Position numbers and translations under genes: made by a program
The notes under the pieces: generated by a model
What the model saw: only the letters and a program-made list of their open reading frames with translations
Database searches by the model: none
Told to the model about the DNA's origin: nothing
Assembly (NCBI GenBank): GCA_002102225.1
Contig: LQPB01000058.1
Location: 154,788-218,787 of the forward strand
Direction: 5' to 3'
DNA length: 64,000 nt
Origin: Mycobacterium interjectum
Lineage (GTDB): Bacteria; Actinomycetota; Actinomycetes; Mycobacteriales; Mycobacteriaceae
Shown: piece by piece, positions 43,858 through 55,399 of the stretch
Numbering within the stretch: the first letter of the stretch is position 1
Layout of the letters: each line of letters begins with the position of its first letter

Positions 43858-44999
43858 CGTTCGACGCCGACGAGTTGGAGGAGGGCGCCTGCGCCGCAAC
43901 CGGTCTCGGCGATTTCGGTTCGCCCTACTATCGCGAGGGCCTGGAACGCATCGTCGCGGCGTTGAACACCGAGGCCGACCTCAATGACATGGGCCGCGTC
44001 ATCCAGCACGCCACCATCAGCAACGCCCTGATCCAACGCCTCAGGATCGAGGGCGCCTACGCTGAGCACCCCGAGATCGACGACCAGGTGGTTGGCGGCC
44101 CGGTGTTCGTCATCGGACTACCCCGCACCGGGACCACCGCATTGAGCCAACTGGTGGCAGCAGACCCCCAGTTCCGGTCGTTGCGGATGTGGGAATCCCA
44201 AGCACCGACCCCGCCGCCGGAGGCGGCAACCGAGCACACCGACCCGCGAATCGCGCAGGCCGAGGCCGGATTGAAGATGCTCGACGAGATGTTCCCGCTG
44301 ATGAGAACGATGTACAACTCCGAGTCGACCGCCCCGACCGAATGCCAGGACCTGATGGGAATGAGCTTTCGTACCTTCCACTTCGACGGCGCCGTCCGCG
44401 CACCCGGGTATCTGGCGTGGCTGATGGGTTGCGACATGCGCGAGACGTACACGTTCCACGGGCGAGTACTCAAGCTCCTGCAATGGCATTGCCCACCGGT
44501 CCTGTGGCACCTCAAGACACCCGTGCACATGTTCTCCCTCGACGCGCTCGTCGAGGCTTACCCCAACGCCAAATTCCTGTGGAGCCACCGTGATCCGGCG
44601 AAGGTGATGGCCTCGGTCTGCAGTCTTATCCAGTATGTGCGCAGCTGGAGCAGCGACCGCAACGACGCCGGCGAACTCGGCGCGGAGCAGGTCGACAGCT
44701 GGGTTGAAGCTGTCAGGCGCGCGATGGATTTCCGCACCCGGCGGGGCGACGAGCGATTCGCCGACGTCTCCTTCGCCGATCTGCAAAACGATCCGGTGCG
44801 CACCCTGCAGACGAGCTACGAGGCGTTGGGTCTGAGCTTCACCGACGCCACCTTGCAGTCGGTCACGCGATGGGCTCAGGGACATCGCCCCGGTTCACGC
44901 GGTACCCACGAATACGACCTGGCCGACTACGGCCTCACACCCGACGGTGTTCGGGAGCGGTTCGCCGACTACCTGGCCGCCTACGATGCGACCGCCTGA
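43854..44999 (+). CDS. Sulfotransferase family protein
   Basis: 381 aa. The PAPS 5'-phosphosulfate loop is seen as GLPRTGTTALSQL (residues about 85-97) and the 3'-phosphate region as FLWSHRDPAKVMAS. This places it with the bacterial sulfotransferase_3-like proteins common in mycobacteria. Expected reaction: transfer of sulfate from PAPS to a hydroxyl group of a lipid or sterol-like acceptor. Translationally coupled to the DUF1214 gene upstream; its end overlaps the TetR gene start by 14 bp. The acceptor is unknown. Confidence 0.8.
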   Translation: MTFDADELEEGACAATGLGDFGSPYYREGLERIVAALNTEADLNDMGRVIQHATISNALIQRLRIEGAYAEHPEIDDQVVGGPVFVIGLPRTGTTALSQLVAADPQFRSLRMWESQAPTPPPEAATEHTDPRIAQAEAGLKMLDEMFPLMRTMYNSESTAPTECQDLMGMSFRTFHFDGAVRAPGYLAWLMGCDMRETYTFHGRVLKLLQWHCPPVLWHLKTPVHMFSLDALVEAYPNAKFLWSHRDPAKVMASVCSLIQYVRSWSSDRNDAGELGAEQVDSWVEAVRRAMDFRTRRGDERFADVSFADLQNDPVRTLQTSYEALGLSFTDATLQSVTRWAQGHRPGSRGTHEYDLADYGLTPDGVRERFADYLAAYDATA

Positions 45000-45642
45000 T
45001 CCCCCCGGCGGTCGTCGGACGCGGCGGCGCGACAAATTGGCTCCCGACCCAGCGGTGCGCCGCGCGCTCCTCGCCGCCGCGGCACAGACACTGCGCGAGC
45101 AGGGCCTCCAAGGGCTCAGCATCGCCGCGGTTCTCGACGGCGCAGCAGTGGGCACCCGCGCTTTCTATCGGCATTTCGGCTCCAAAGACGAACTGGTGGC
45201 CGCGCTCTTTCTTGACATGGCGCGCGTCGAAGAACGGCGACTACGACGCCGAATGGCTTCGGCCAGCACGGAGATCGGCGCGGTGGCGGCGTGGATCGAC
45301 GGGCGACTCGACTTGGCATTCGACGAGACCGTCAGATCCGATCTGCGCCGGGTGTCGCTGGAGGCTCAGTCCCAGATGTTCGCCTCCCCCACTCTGGTCC
45401 AGCCGGCCTACGAGCAGTTGCTCAAGCCGCTCAGCGCGGCTTTGCAACGCGGCCTGCACGCGGGAGTGTTCCATCACATCGATCCGGTGGCCGACGCGCA
45501 AGCCATCCACGCGGTGGTGTGGGCGGGCATCGAGCGGCACTGGGCAACCGGCGATTGCGACCGCGACAGCGTCCGCGCACGCATCCTTCGCTTTTGCCTG
45601 GGCGGGCTGGGCGTGGCGACGCAAGCCATCGCCAAAGTATGA
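44986..45642 (+). CDS. TetR/AcrR-family regulator
   Basis: 218 aa from the ATG at 44986. Basic N-terminal arm (GGRRTRRRDKL), HTH seen as LSIAAVLDGAAVGTRAFYRHFG followed by SKDELV, then the ligand domain. It lies inside the operon rather than divergent from it, so it probably autoregulates through the palindrome at 42572-42602. A start at 44947 would add 13 unconserved residues and lengthen the overlap with the sulfotransferase gene. Confidence 0.85.
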   Translation: MRPPDPPGGRRTRRRDKLAPDPAVRRALLAAAAQTLREQGLQGLSIAAVLDGAAVGTRAFYRHFGSKDELVAALFLDMARVEERRLRRRMASASTEIGAVAAWIDGRLDLAFDETVRSDLRRVSLEAQSQMFASPTLVQPAYEQLLKPLSAALQRGLHAGVFHHIDPVADAQAIHAVVWAGIERHWATGDCDRDSVRARILRFCLGGLGVATQAIAKV

Positions 45643-45675
45643 CCAGTCACACACCAAACCTGATGGGAGACAACG

Positions 45676-46479
45676 ATGGACCTGGGTTTCGCGGGATCGA
45701 CCGCCGTGGTCACGGGCGGCAGCAAGGGTATGGGGCTGGCTATTGCCGAAACCCTTGCGGCCGAAGGAGCCCGCGTGGCGGTGATGGCCAGAAACCGGGA
45801 AGCGCTCGACGCCGCCGTGCTGTCGCTGCGCCAGGCGGGCGCTCCGGATGCCGTCGGGATCAGCGTGGATATGGCCGACGCCCAGTCCATCGCCGATGGC
45901 TTCGCCGCGGTCTCGAAGCGTTGGGGCCAACTCAACAGCCTCGTCCATACGATCGGGCCGGGCGACGGCTATTTCGAGCAGATGGACGACACGCAATGGC
46001 ACGAAGCGTTCACGCTCGGCACGATGTCGGCCGTGCGGTCGATCCGCGCCTCGTTGCCGTTGTTGCGCTCCGCGGATTGGGCCCGCATCGTGACGCTTTC
46101 CGCGCACTCGATTCAGCGCCAAAACCCGCGCATCGTCGCCTACACGGCATCGAAGGCGGCGTTGGCCAGCATCACCAAGAACTTGTCGAAAAGCCTTGCC
46201 AAGGACGGCATTCTGGTCAATTGCGTCTGTCCCGGGACCATCGTGACCGCCAGCTTCACCGAAGTCCTCAAAGACATCCTCGCCGCCGACGGCCTCGACG
46301 CGACCAATCCGGTCGACGTCATGACCTGGATCGACAACAACTTCCACCAGCCCTGCGACCTGGGCCGCGCCGGACTCCCCGAAGAGGTCGCTTCCATCAC
46401 CGCCTACCTGGTGTCGCGCCGGAATGGCTATGTAACCGGCGCCACGGTCAACGTGGACGGCGGCTCGGACTTCATTTAG
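45676..46479 (+). CDS. Short-chain dehydrogenase/reductase
   Basis: 267-aa SDR: TGGSKGMGLA cofactor motif, catalytic Ser in TLSAHSIQRQ, YTASK, and a VNVDGGSDFI FabG-like end. The mid-domain NNAG motif is replaced by HTIGPGD, a variant seen in divergent SDRs. GGGAGA precedes the ATG. Last gene of the cassette that begins at 42634; a perfect hairpin starts 4 bp after its stop. Substrate unknown, probably the alcohol or ketone partner of the sulfotransferase substrate. Confidence 0.85.
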   Translation: MDLGFAGSTAVVTGGSKGMGLAIAETLAAEGARVAVMARNREALDAAVLSLRQAGAPDAVGISVDMADAQSIADGFAAVSKRWGQLNSLVHTIGPGDGYFEQMDDTQWHEAFTLGTMSAVRSIRASLPLLRSADWARIVTLSAHSIQRQNPRIVAYTASKAALASITKNLSKSLAKDGILVNCVCPGTIVTASFTEVLKDILAADGLDATNPVDVMTWIDNNFHQPCDLGRAGLPEEVASITAYLVSRRNGYVTGATVNVDGGSDFI

Positions 46480-46482
46480 CGG

Positions 46483-46540
46483 CGAGCAGACGCAGAATCG
46501 CGCCGAAAGCCGCCTTGGCGTGCGATTCTGCGTCTGCTCG
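46483..46540. terminator. Perfect 19-bp hairpin between convergent genes
   Basis: CGAGCAGACGCAGAATCGC (46483-46501) and its exact reverse complement (46522-46540) with a 20-bp loop. It lies between the convergent stops of the SDR (46479) and cobN (46550), so it can act as a bidirectional terminator. No U-run follows, as is usual in mycobacteria. The same arm sequence recurs at 42465-42522. Confidence 0.65.
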
Positions 46541-46549
46541 GCAACGAAA

Positions 46550-50125
<3,576 letters not shown>

Positions 50126-50128
50126 CCG

Positions 50129-50797
50129 TCATTCGTACCCCAGCGTCGCCGCGATGCGAGCGGCGACCTCGCCGGCCACCTCGAGCGCCCGTCCGCCCCG
50201 CGCGGGCTCGTAGCGGTCGGCGACGGGGTCGTAGTCGGCGCCGGCGATCGACCCGTGATCGGCGGCCAGCTCCACCAGCTCGACGGGCCAGCCGATCCGC
50301 TGCAGGCCGGCGGCGAAATCCCTGCTGGCGGCCACCGGCACGGCGTCATCGTCGAGGCCGTGCAGCAACAGAAACGGGGCACCGATGCGGTCGGCGGACA
50401 GCATGTCGCTCGGCGGGTGACCGGAGATCGGGTCGGGGACCATGAAGGCGCCGGCCAGGCAGACCGTGTGCGCCAGGGCGAGGTCGAAGCGCGCGAGGGT
50501 CAGGCCGGCGGCGGCGCACCCGCCCAGCGACCACCCGACGAGCACGAGGGCGGCGCCCGTTGCGAGGTCGCGGGCGAAGTCGAGCGATCGCAGCAGGTCG
50601 GCCCGCCCGCCGTCGTCGGCGTGGGAATTCCAATCGGGCGCCACCACCGCGGCGCCGCGATCGGCGAGCATGCCGGCCAGGGGGCGGACGGCGGCGCGAG
50701 CGTCGGTCTGCATGCCATGCCACAGCAAGACCGTGGGTTGCGATGGGTCGCCGAACACGTCGACCCAACGACCCGGGGCGTATTCCTGCGTCCTCAC
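50129..50797 (-). CDS. Alpha/beta hydrolase
   Basis: 222 aa from the GTG at 50797. Seen: VLLWHGMQTDAR after strand 3, nucleophile elbow GWSLGG, acid region HGLDDDAVP, and catalytic His probably in ADHGSI. The gene ends 3 bp before cobN on the same strand, so the two share a transcript, but no link to cobalamin synthesis follows from the sequence. A longer in-frame reading upstream crosses into the divergent SDR gene and is not credible. Confidence 0.75.
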   Translation of the reverse strand: MRTQEYAPGRWVDVFGDPSQPTVLLWHGMQTDARAAVRPLAGMLADRGAAVVAPDWNSHADDGGRADLLRSLDFARDLATGAALVLVGWSLGGCAAAGLTLARFDLALAHTVCLAGAFMVPDPISGHPPSDMLSADRIGAPFLLLHGLDDDAVPVAASRDFAAGLQRIGWPVELVELAADHGSIAGADYDPVADRYEPARGGRALEVAGEVAARIAATLGYE

Positions 50798-50908
50798 GGG
50801 GACGAGTGTGCCCAGGCCGACGCGGATCCAATCGCGCCGGGCGTGCACCCAGCGCAAAAATTCGCGCGAACCGCGCCGTGGACGCACGCTCGGCGCAAGA
50901 CTGTGGCG

Positions 50909-51730
50909 ATGAAGGTGTCCGGAAAAACCGTTGCGATCACCGGTGGTGCGCGAGGAATCGGCCTGGCCATTGCCACGGCCCTGCACGGGCTGGGCGCCAA
51001 AGTCGCCATCGGGGACATCGACGAAGCGGCCGTGCGGAACTCGGGTGGCCGGTTGGGGCTGACCGTGTGCCAGGGGTTGGACGTGACCGACCGGCAGTCC
51101 TTCGCCGCCTTTCTCGACGCCGTCGAAGACGAGCTGGGGCCCCTTGACGTGCTGGTGAACAACGCCGGGATCATTGCCGCGGGCAGCGCGGTCGACGAGG
51201 CCGACGCCGTCACCCAGCGGGTGCTCGACGTCAACGTCCGCGGCGTCATCCTGGGCACCAAATTGGCCGCGCAACGAATGCTGCCGCGCGGTCGCGGGCA
51301 CATCGTCAACATCGGGTCGATGGGCAGCGTCCTGCCGTGTGCGGGCATCGCCACCTATTGCGCCACCAAGCACGCCGTGCTCGGCTACACCGACTCGGTT
51401 CGCATGGAGAACCGCGGCCGCGGCATTCACTTCTCGACGATCATGCCGACCCTGACGAACACCGAAATGATCGCCGGCGTCGGACACGCGCGGGGCTTCA
51501 AGAACGCCGAGCCGGAAGACGTCGCCCGCGCCGTCGTCGGCGTGATCGCCAAACCCAAACGGCGGGTGGTCGTTCCGCGTTCGATGGGCATCATGGCATC
51601 GGCGCAGCGGCTGATGCCGCAAGGCATCGCGGAGGCGATCGGACGCGCGGTAGGCACGGACCGCGTCTTCACCAGCGACCTGGAAACCGACCAGCGCCGG
51701 GACTACGCGCGGCGGACGGGAACGTCCTGA
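50909..51730 (+). CDS. Short-chain dehydrogenase/reductase
   Basis: 273-aa SDR with TGGARGIGLA, NNAGI, catalytic Ser in IGSMGSV and YCATK. The C-terminal part (VGVIAKPKRRVVVPRSMGIM and on) is the extended type typical of mycobacterial SDRs acting on lipids. Divergent from the hydrolase-cobN pair with 111 bp between starts; convergent with the flavin monooxygenase gene, 7 bp apart. Substrate unknown. Confidence 0.85.
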   Translation: MKVSGKTVAITGGARGIGLAIATALHGLGAKVAIGDIDEAAVRNSGGRLGLTVCQGLDVTDRQSFAAFLDAVEDELGPLDVLVNNAGIIAAGSAVDEADAVTQRVLDVNVRGVILGTKLAAQRMLPRGRGHIVNIGSMGSVLPCAGIATYCATKHAVLGYTDSVRMENRGRGIHFSTIMPTLTNTEMIAGVGHARGFKNAEPEDVARAVVGVIAKPKRRVVVPRSMGIMASAQRLMPQGIAEAIGRAVGTDRVFTSDLETDQRRDYARRTGTS

Positions 51731-51737
51731 GCGGCGA

Positions 51738-52124
51738 CTATCCGGTCGCCACCCGCTTGCTGCCGAACACGCGTTCCTGCATGGCCGTGTCGCCGAACGA
51801 GTGGGCCTTGACGACCTTGCCGTCGCGGAACTCGAACACGTCGGCCTCGTCGGCGCTCTCGTCGCCGACGCTGACCCGGGTCAGGACCATCACGACGTCG
51901 CCGTCAGCGAGGTAGCGCTTCGTCTCGACCTTGGTCGCCTTCTCCGACAGCCGCATGAACAGCTCGGTGAGCTCGTTTTTGCCCCGATACGTTCCGCCGA
52001 TCATGCTGTCGCCGTTGATGGTCCACTCGGCCGAGTCGCTGAAGACATCCAACGCCGATTCGAGGTCGCCCGCGGTAAATGCCTCGTAGCCCTTCTTCGT
52101 CACCTCGATGTTGTCGTTCGACAT
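51738..52124 (-). CDS. SnoaL/NTF2-like protein, possible independent start inside the fused reading frame
   Basis: From the ATG at 52124 a 128-aa protein of the SnoaL-like NTF2 fold can be made. It opens MSNDNIEVTKKGYEAFTAGD and contains the typical AEWTINGDSMIGGTYRGKNE. The bases just upstream read AGAGAAGGGAAG, a good ribosome site. Free-standing proteins of exactly this kind are common in actinobacteria, so independent translation is likely even though the upstream frame is open. Polyketide cyclase, isomerase or simple binding roles are all possible. Confidence 0.6.
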   Translation of the reverse strand: MSNDNIEVTKKGYEAFTAGDLESALDVFSDSAEWTINGDSMIGGTYRGKNELTELFMRLSEKATKVETKRYLADGDVVMVLTRVSVGDESADEADVFEFRDGKVVKAHSFGDTAMQERVFGSKRVATG

Positions 52125-53525
52125 CCGACTTCCCTTCTCTTTCTTGCGGTTAACTTCGACCCCGTCGTCGACGGGTTGCGTACCGGTCGCCCGATGGCCC
52201 CGGGCCCGGGCGACGCGGCGCAAAATCGACGGGCGGAACAACCGGGCCGGCGGGTCGACCATCGCGGTGACCCGCATGAACTGCCCGGCCACGACGGGGT
52301 CGACCTCGACGGCGGTCAGCACCCGCTCCAGAAAGGCGTTGCTGATCCGCATCGACATCGGTCTGCGCCCCTGCACTTCGGGAAGGGCCAAGTCGGATCC
52401 CACGGCGGTCTGCCAGGCCACCCGGACGGTCTTCGCCGATGAGCGGAAGAAGCGCCGCGGCAGGTCCCGCTCCCCGCGGAGCAGGCAGTCCCGCAGCACC
52501 GCCGCCTCGATCGCGGCGACGGTCATGCCCTGCCCGTAGATGGGATTGAAGCTGCAAATCGCGTCACCGACGACCAGCAGGCCATCGGGAGTGCGCCGCA
52601 TCTTGTCGTAGCGTCGCCAGCGGTTGGAGGGCACGCGATGGTGCACCACCGCGCCCAGCGGTTCGGCCGCGCGCAACGCGTCCAACACGTGGGTAGGCAC
52701 GAAATCCTCTGCGTATTGGATCATTTCGGCGGTGGCGCCCGGCGGTTGCAGTCCCGCCATGGCACCGACCCCGAACATCCAGGTGTCGTTCTCGTTTCTG
52801 ATCAGCCCGAACATCTTGGGCCGGCCGGGCTCGGGAAAAAGGGCGATCATGTGCTGGTGGATCGCGCCGGGCTCCAAGCGCAGCAGCTGGCACGCGTAGG
52901 CGAGTTGCACCGTCAGCTCGTCCTCCCGCGGGCGGCCGTAGCCGAGTTCCTCCAAGAAGGCCGGCATCCGAGACCCCCGGCCGGTCGCGTCGACGACGAG
53001 GTCGGCGGGCAGCGCCTTCCCGCGCTCCAGGACGCGGTCCACGACCCTGGCCCCGATGACGCGGTCACGAGCCGGGGTAGTGATCAGGCCGACGACGTCG
53101 TGGCATTCGAGGAACGTGATGTTCGGATACGACTTCACCCGCCGGCGCACGTTCCACTCCAGCAGCGGCCGGCTCGGGAAGAGGACCACCGGCGGATTCG
53201 GCGCCCTGCCGGATCGCGGCGTGGTATGCCCGCCAACCGAAATCGACACCTTCGAAAAATCCCCGTCATCCCAGATGCCGGCGCCGTTGGCCGTGAGCTC
53301 CTCCACGAAACCGGGGAACAGCTCGTCGAGAACCTGGGTGCCGCGTGCGGCCAGGGCGTGGATCAGCCTGCCCTGCGGAACGCCGCGGCGGTTGATGGGA
53401 TGGAGTGGCAGGATGTCCCGCTCGACCACCGTGACCCGGTCGTAGAACTCGGCGAGCACGCGGGCCGCCAGCAGGCCACCCATGCTTGCTCCCAACACCA
53501 CCGCATGACCACCGCGCTGTCCCAT
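51738..53525 (-). CDS. FAD-dependent monooxygenase in frame with an NTF2-like domain
   Basis: 595 codons without a stop. Residues 1-467 form a group A flavin monooxygenase-like protein: FAD motif VVLGASMGGLLAARVLAE, and the second FAD motif VVGDAICSFNPIYGQGM. Residues 468-595 are a SnoaL/ketosteroid-isomerase-like domain (see the entry at 51738-52124). The joint (VNRKKEKGSR) contains a purine-rich Shine-Dalgarno-like stretch before an ATG, so the second part may also be, or only be, made separately. Either a genuine fusion or a lost stop codon explains the arrangement. No ligand is predictable. Confidence 0.75.
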   Translation of the reverse strand: MGQRGGHAVVLGASMGGLLAARVLAEFYDRVTVVERDILPLHPINRRGVPQGRLIHALAARGTQVLDELFPGFVEELTANGAGIWDDGDFSKVSISVGGHTTPRSGRAPNPPVVLFPSRPLLEWNVRRRVKSYPNITFLECHDVVGLITTPARDRVIGARVVDRVLERGKALPADLVVDATGRGSRMPAFLEELGYGRPREDELTVQLAYACQLLRLEPGAIHQHMIALFPEPGRPKMFGLIRNENDTWMFGVGAMAGLQPPGATAEMIQYAEDFVPTHVLDALRAAEPLGAVVHHRVPSNRWRRYDKMRRTPDGLLVVGDAICSFNPIYGQGMTVAAIEAAVLRDCLLRGERDLPRRFFRSSAKTVRVAWQTAVGSDLALPEVQGRRPMSMRISNAFLERVLTAVEVDPVVAGQFMRVTAMVDPPARLFRPSILRRVARARGHRATGTQPVDDGVEVNRKKEKGSRMSNDNIEVTKKGYEAFTAGDLESALDVFSDSAEWTINGDSMIGGTYRGKNELTELFMRLSEKATKVETKRYLADGDVVMVLTRVSVGDESADEADVFEFRDGKVVKAHSFGDTAMQERVFGSKRVATG

Positions 53526-53650
53526 GCCACGCTCCTGACCTGGAAGAAATGGGGCAATCGCAGTGTCCGGCGCGGCGTTGCCGGGCGGCTAGCGTAGTCG
53601 GGTACTCAACTGTCGCGGCTCGCCGCGCCCCGCGGTCGTACCGTGTGGTG

Positions 53651-54763
53651 ATGGCCCGAGACCGCGACACCGACGCCTGCCCGGGTGCGCTGCAGGTGCA
53701 TCAGGCCGCCGACGGCGCGCTGGTGCGGGTCCGGTTGCCCGGCGGCAGCATCTCCCCCGCCCAGCTGGCGACGTTGGCCGGCGTCGCGAGCGGGTTCGGC
53801 TCGGGAACGCTCGAGCTGACCGCGCGGGGCAACGTGCAGGTGCGCGGCATTACCGACGTCACGGCGGTCGCCGAGGCGATCGCGGGCGCCGGGTTGTTGC
53901 CGTCGCCGACCCATGAGCGGGTGCGCAACATCGTCGCGTCACCGCTGTCCGGCCGGGTCGGCGGGCTCGCCGACGTGCGCGGGTGGGTGGACGAGCTCGA
54001 CGCGGCGATTTGCGCCGAACCGAGCCTCGCGGGACTGGGGGGACGGTTCTGGTTCAGCGTCGACGACGGCCGCGCCGACGTCTCCGGGCTGGGCGCCGAC
54101 GTGGGCGTGCATGCGCTGGACGACGGCGTCGCGCTGCTGGTGACGGGCCGGGACACCGGCGCCCGCCTGGCCGTCGGCGACGTGACGCAGTCACTGGTCG
54201 CGCTGGCCGCGCGGTTCGTCGAGATCCGCGGAAAGGCTTGGCGCGTCAGCGAATTGGCTGACCTGACCGAACTGGTGCCCAATGCCGACTTGAGCGCCGC
54301 ACCGTTCCCGCCCGTCACAAAGGGCCCGGTAGGGTGGATCAACCAGGACGACGGCCGGGTGATGCTGGGCGCGGCGGTGCCGTTGGGCGTGCTGCCCGCG
54401 CGGGTCGCGGAGTTCCTGGCCGCCATCGAGGCCCCGCTGGTGGTCACGCCGTGGCGGTCGGTGCTGGTGTGCGATCTCAGCGAAGAGGTGGCGGACACCG
54501 CGCTGCGTGTGCTGGCGCCGTTGGGGCTGGTCTTCGACGAGAACTCCCCGTGGCTGAGCGTCAGCGCCTGCACCGGCAGCCCGGGGTGCGCGCATTCGGC
54601 GGCCGACGTGCGGGCCGATGCCGCGCTGTCGCTGCGGGCGGCGGATGACGATGTCGGGCACCGTCACTTCGTCGGCTGCGAGCGGGCGTGCGGCAGCCCG
54701 CCGGCCGGTCAGGTGCTGGTCGCTACCGGACAGGGATACAGACTGCTTCGCGACCAGCCTTAA
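53651..54763 (+). CDS. cobG: Precorrin-3B synthase CobG
   Basis: 370 aa. O2-dependent ring-contraction enzyme that converts precorrin-3A to precorrin-3B, related to nitrite/sulfite reductases and carrying a 4Fe-4S cluster. Seen: LTARGNVQVRGI (ferredoxin-like half-domain motif) and the cluster cysteines as C-x5-C (ACTGSPGC) and C-x3-C (GCERACGSP). The ATG at 53651 is used. First gene of cobG-cobH-cobIJ, matching Rv2064-Rv2066 order. Confidence 0.93.
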   Translation: MARDRDTDACPGALQVHQAADGALVRVRLPGGSISPAQLATLAGVASGFGSGTLELTARGNVQVRGITDVTAVAEAIAGAGLLPSPTHERVRNIVASPLSGRVGGLADVRGWVDELDAAICAEPSLAGLGGRFWFSVDDGRADVSGLGADVGVHALDDGVALLVTGRDTGARLAVGDVTQSLVALAARFVEIRGKAWRVSELADLTELVPNADLSAAPFPPVTKGPVGWINQDDGRVMLGAAVPLGVLPARVAEFLAAIEAPLVVTPWRSVLVCDLSEEVADTALRVLAPLGLVFDENSPWLSVSACTGSPGCAHSAADVRADAALSLRAADDDVGHRHFVGCERACGSPPAGQVLVATGQGYRLLRDQP

Positions 54764-54772
54764 GGTGAGCGG

Positions 54773-55399
54773 GTGCTCGACTACATCCGCGACGCGGCCG
54801 AGATCTACCGGCAGTCGTTCGCGGCCATCCGCGCCGAAGCCGACCTGGCGAGATTTCCGGACGATGTAGCGCGGGTGGTGGTCCGATTGATCCACACGTG
54901 CGGGCAGGTCGACGTCGCGGATCACGTCGCCTACACCGACGACGTCGTCGCGCGGGCCGGCGCCGCGTTGCGCGGCGGCGCCCCGGTGCTGTGCGATTCG
55001 TCGATGGTGGCCGCCGGGATCACCGCCGCCCGGCTTCCCGCCGGCAACCAGGTCGTGTCGCTGGTGGCCGATTCGCGCGCCGCGCAGCGGGCCGCGCGCC
55101 GTAACACCACCCGGTCGGCGGCCGGGGTCGAGCTCTGGGCCGAGCAGCTGCCCGGTGCGGTGCTGGCGATCGGCAACGCCCCGACCGCGTTGTTCCGGTT
55201 GCTCGAGCTGATCGACGAGGGCGTTGCCCCGCCGGCGGCGGTGCTCGGCGGCCCGGTGGGTTTCGTCGGGTCGGCGCAGTCCAAGCAGGAGTTGATCGAC
55301 CGTCCGCGCGGGATGTCCTATCTGGTGGTGCGGGGCCGCCGCGGCGGCAGCGCGATGGCCGCGGCCGCCGTCAACGCGATCGCGAGCGACGCCGAGTGA
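54773..55399 (+). CDS. cobH: Precorrin-8X methylmutase CobH
   Basis: 208 aa from the GTG at 54773 behind AAGGTGAG. Moves the C-11 methyl to C-12 to form hydrogenobyrinic acid. The catalytic His region is seen as VRLIHTCGQVD and the substrate loop as GFVGSAQSK. It follows cobG by 9 bp and overlaps cobIJ by GTGA. Confidence 0.94.
   Translation: MLDYIRDAAEIYRQSFAAIRAEADLARFPDDVARVVVRLIHTCGQVDVADHVAYTDDVVARAGAALRGGAPVLCDSSMVAAGITAARLPAGNQVVSLVADSRAAQRAARRNTTRSAAGVELWAEQLPGAVLAIGNAPTALFRLLELIDEGVAPPAAVLGGPVGFVGSAQSKQELIDRPRGMSYLVVRGRRGGSAMAAAAVNAIASDAE

Noticed and set aside
53526..53650. Cobalamin riboswitch before cobG
   Set aside because: The gap is only 125 bp and shows no recognisable B12-box or the long leader such a riboswitch needs.
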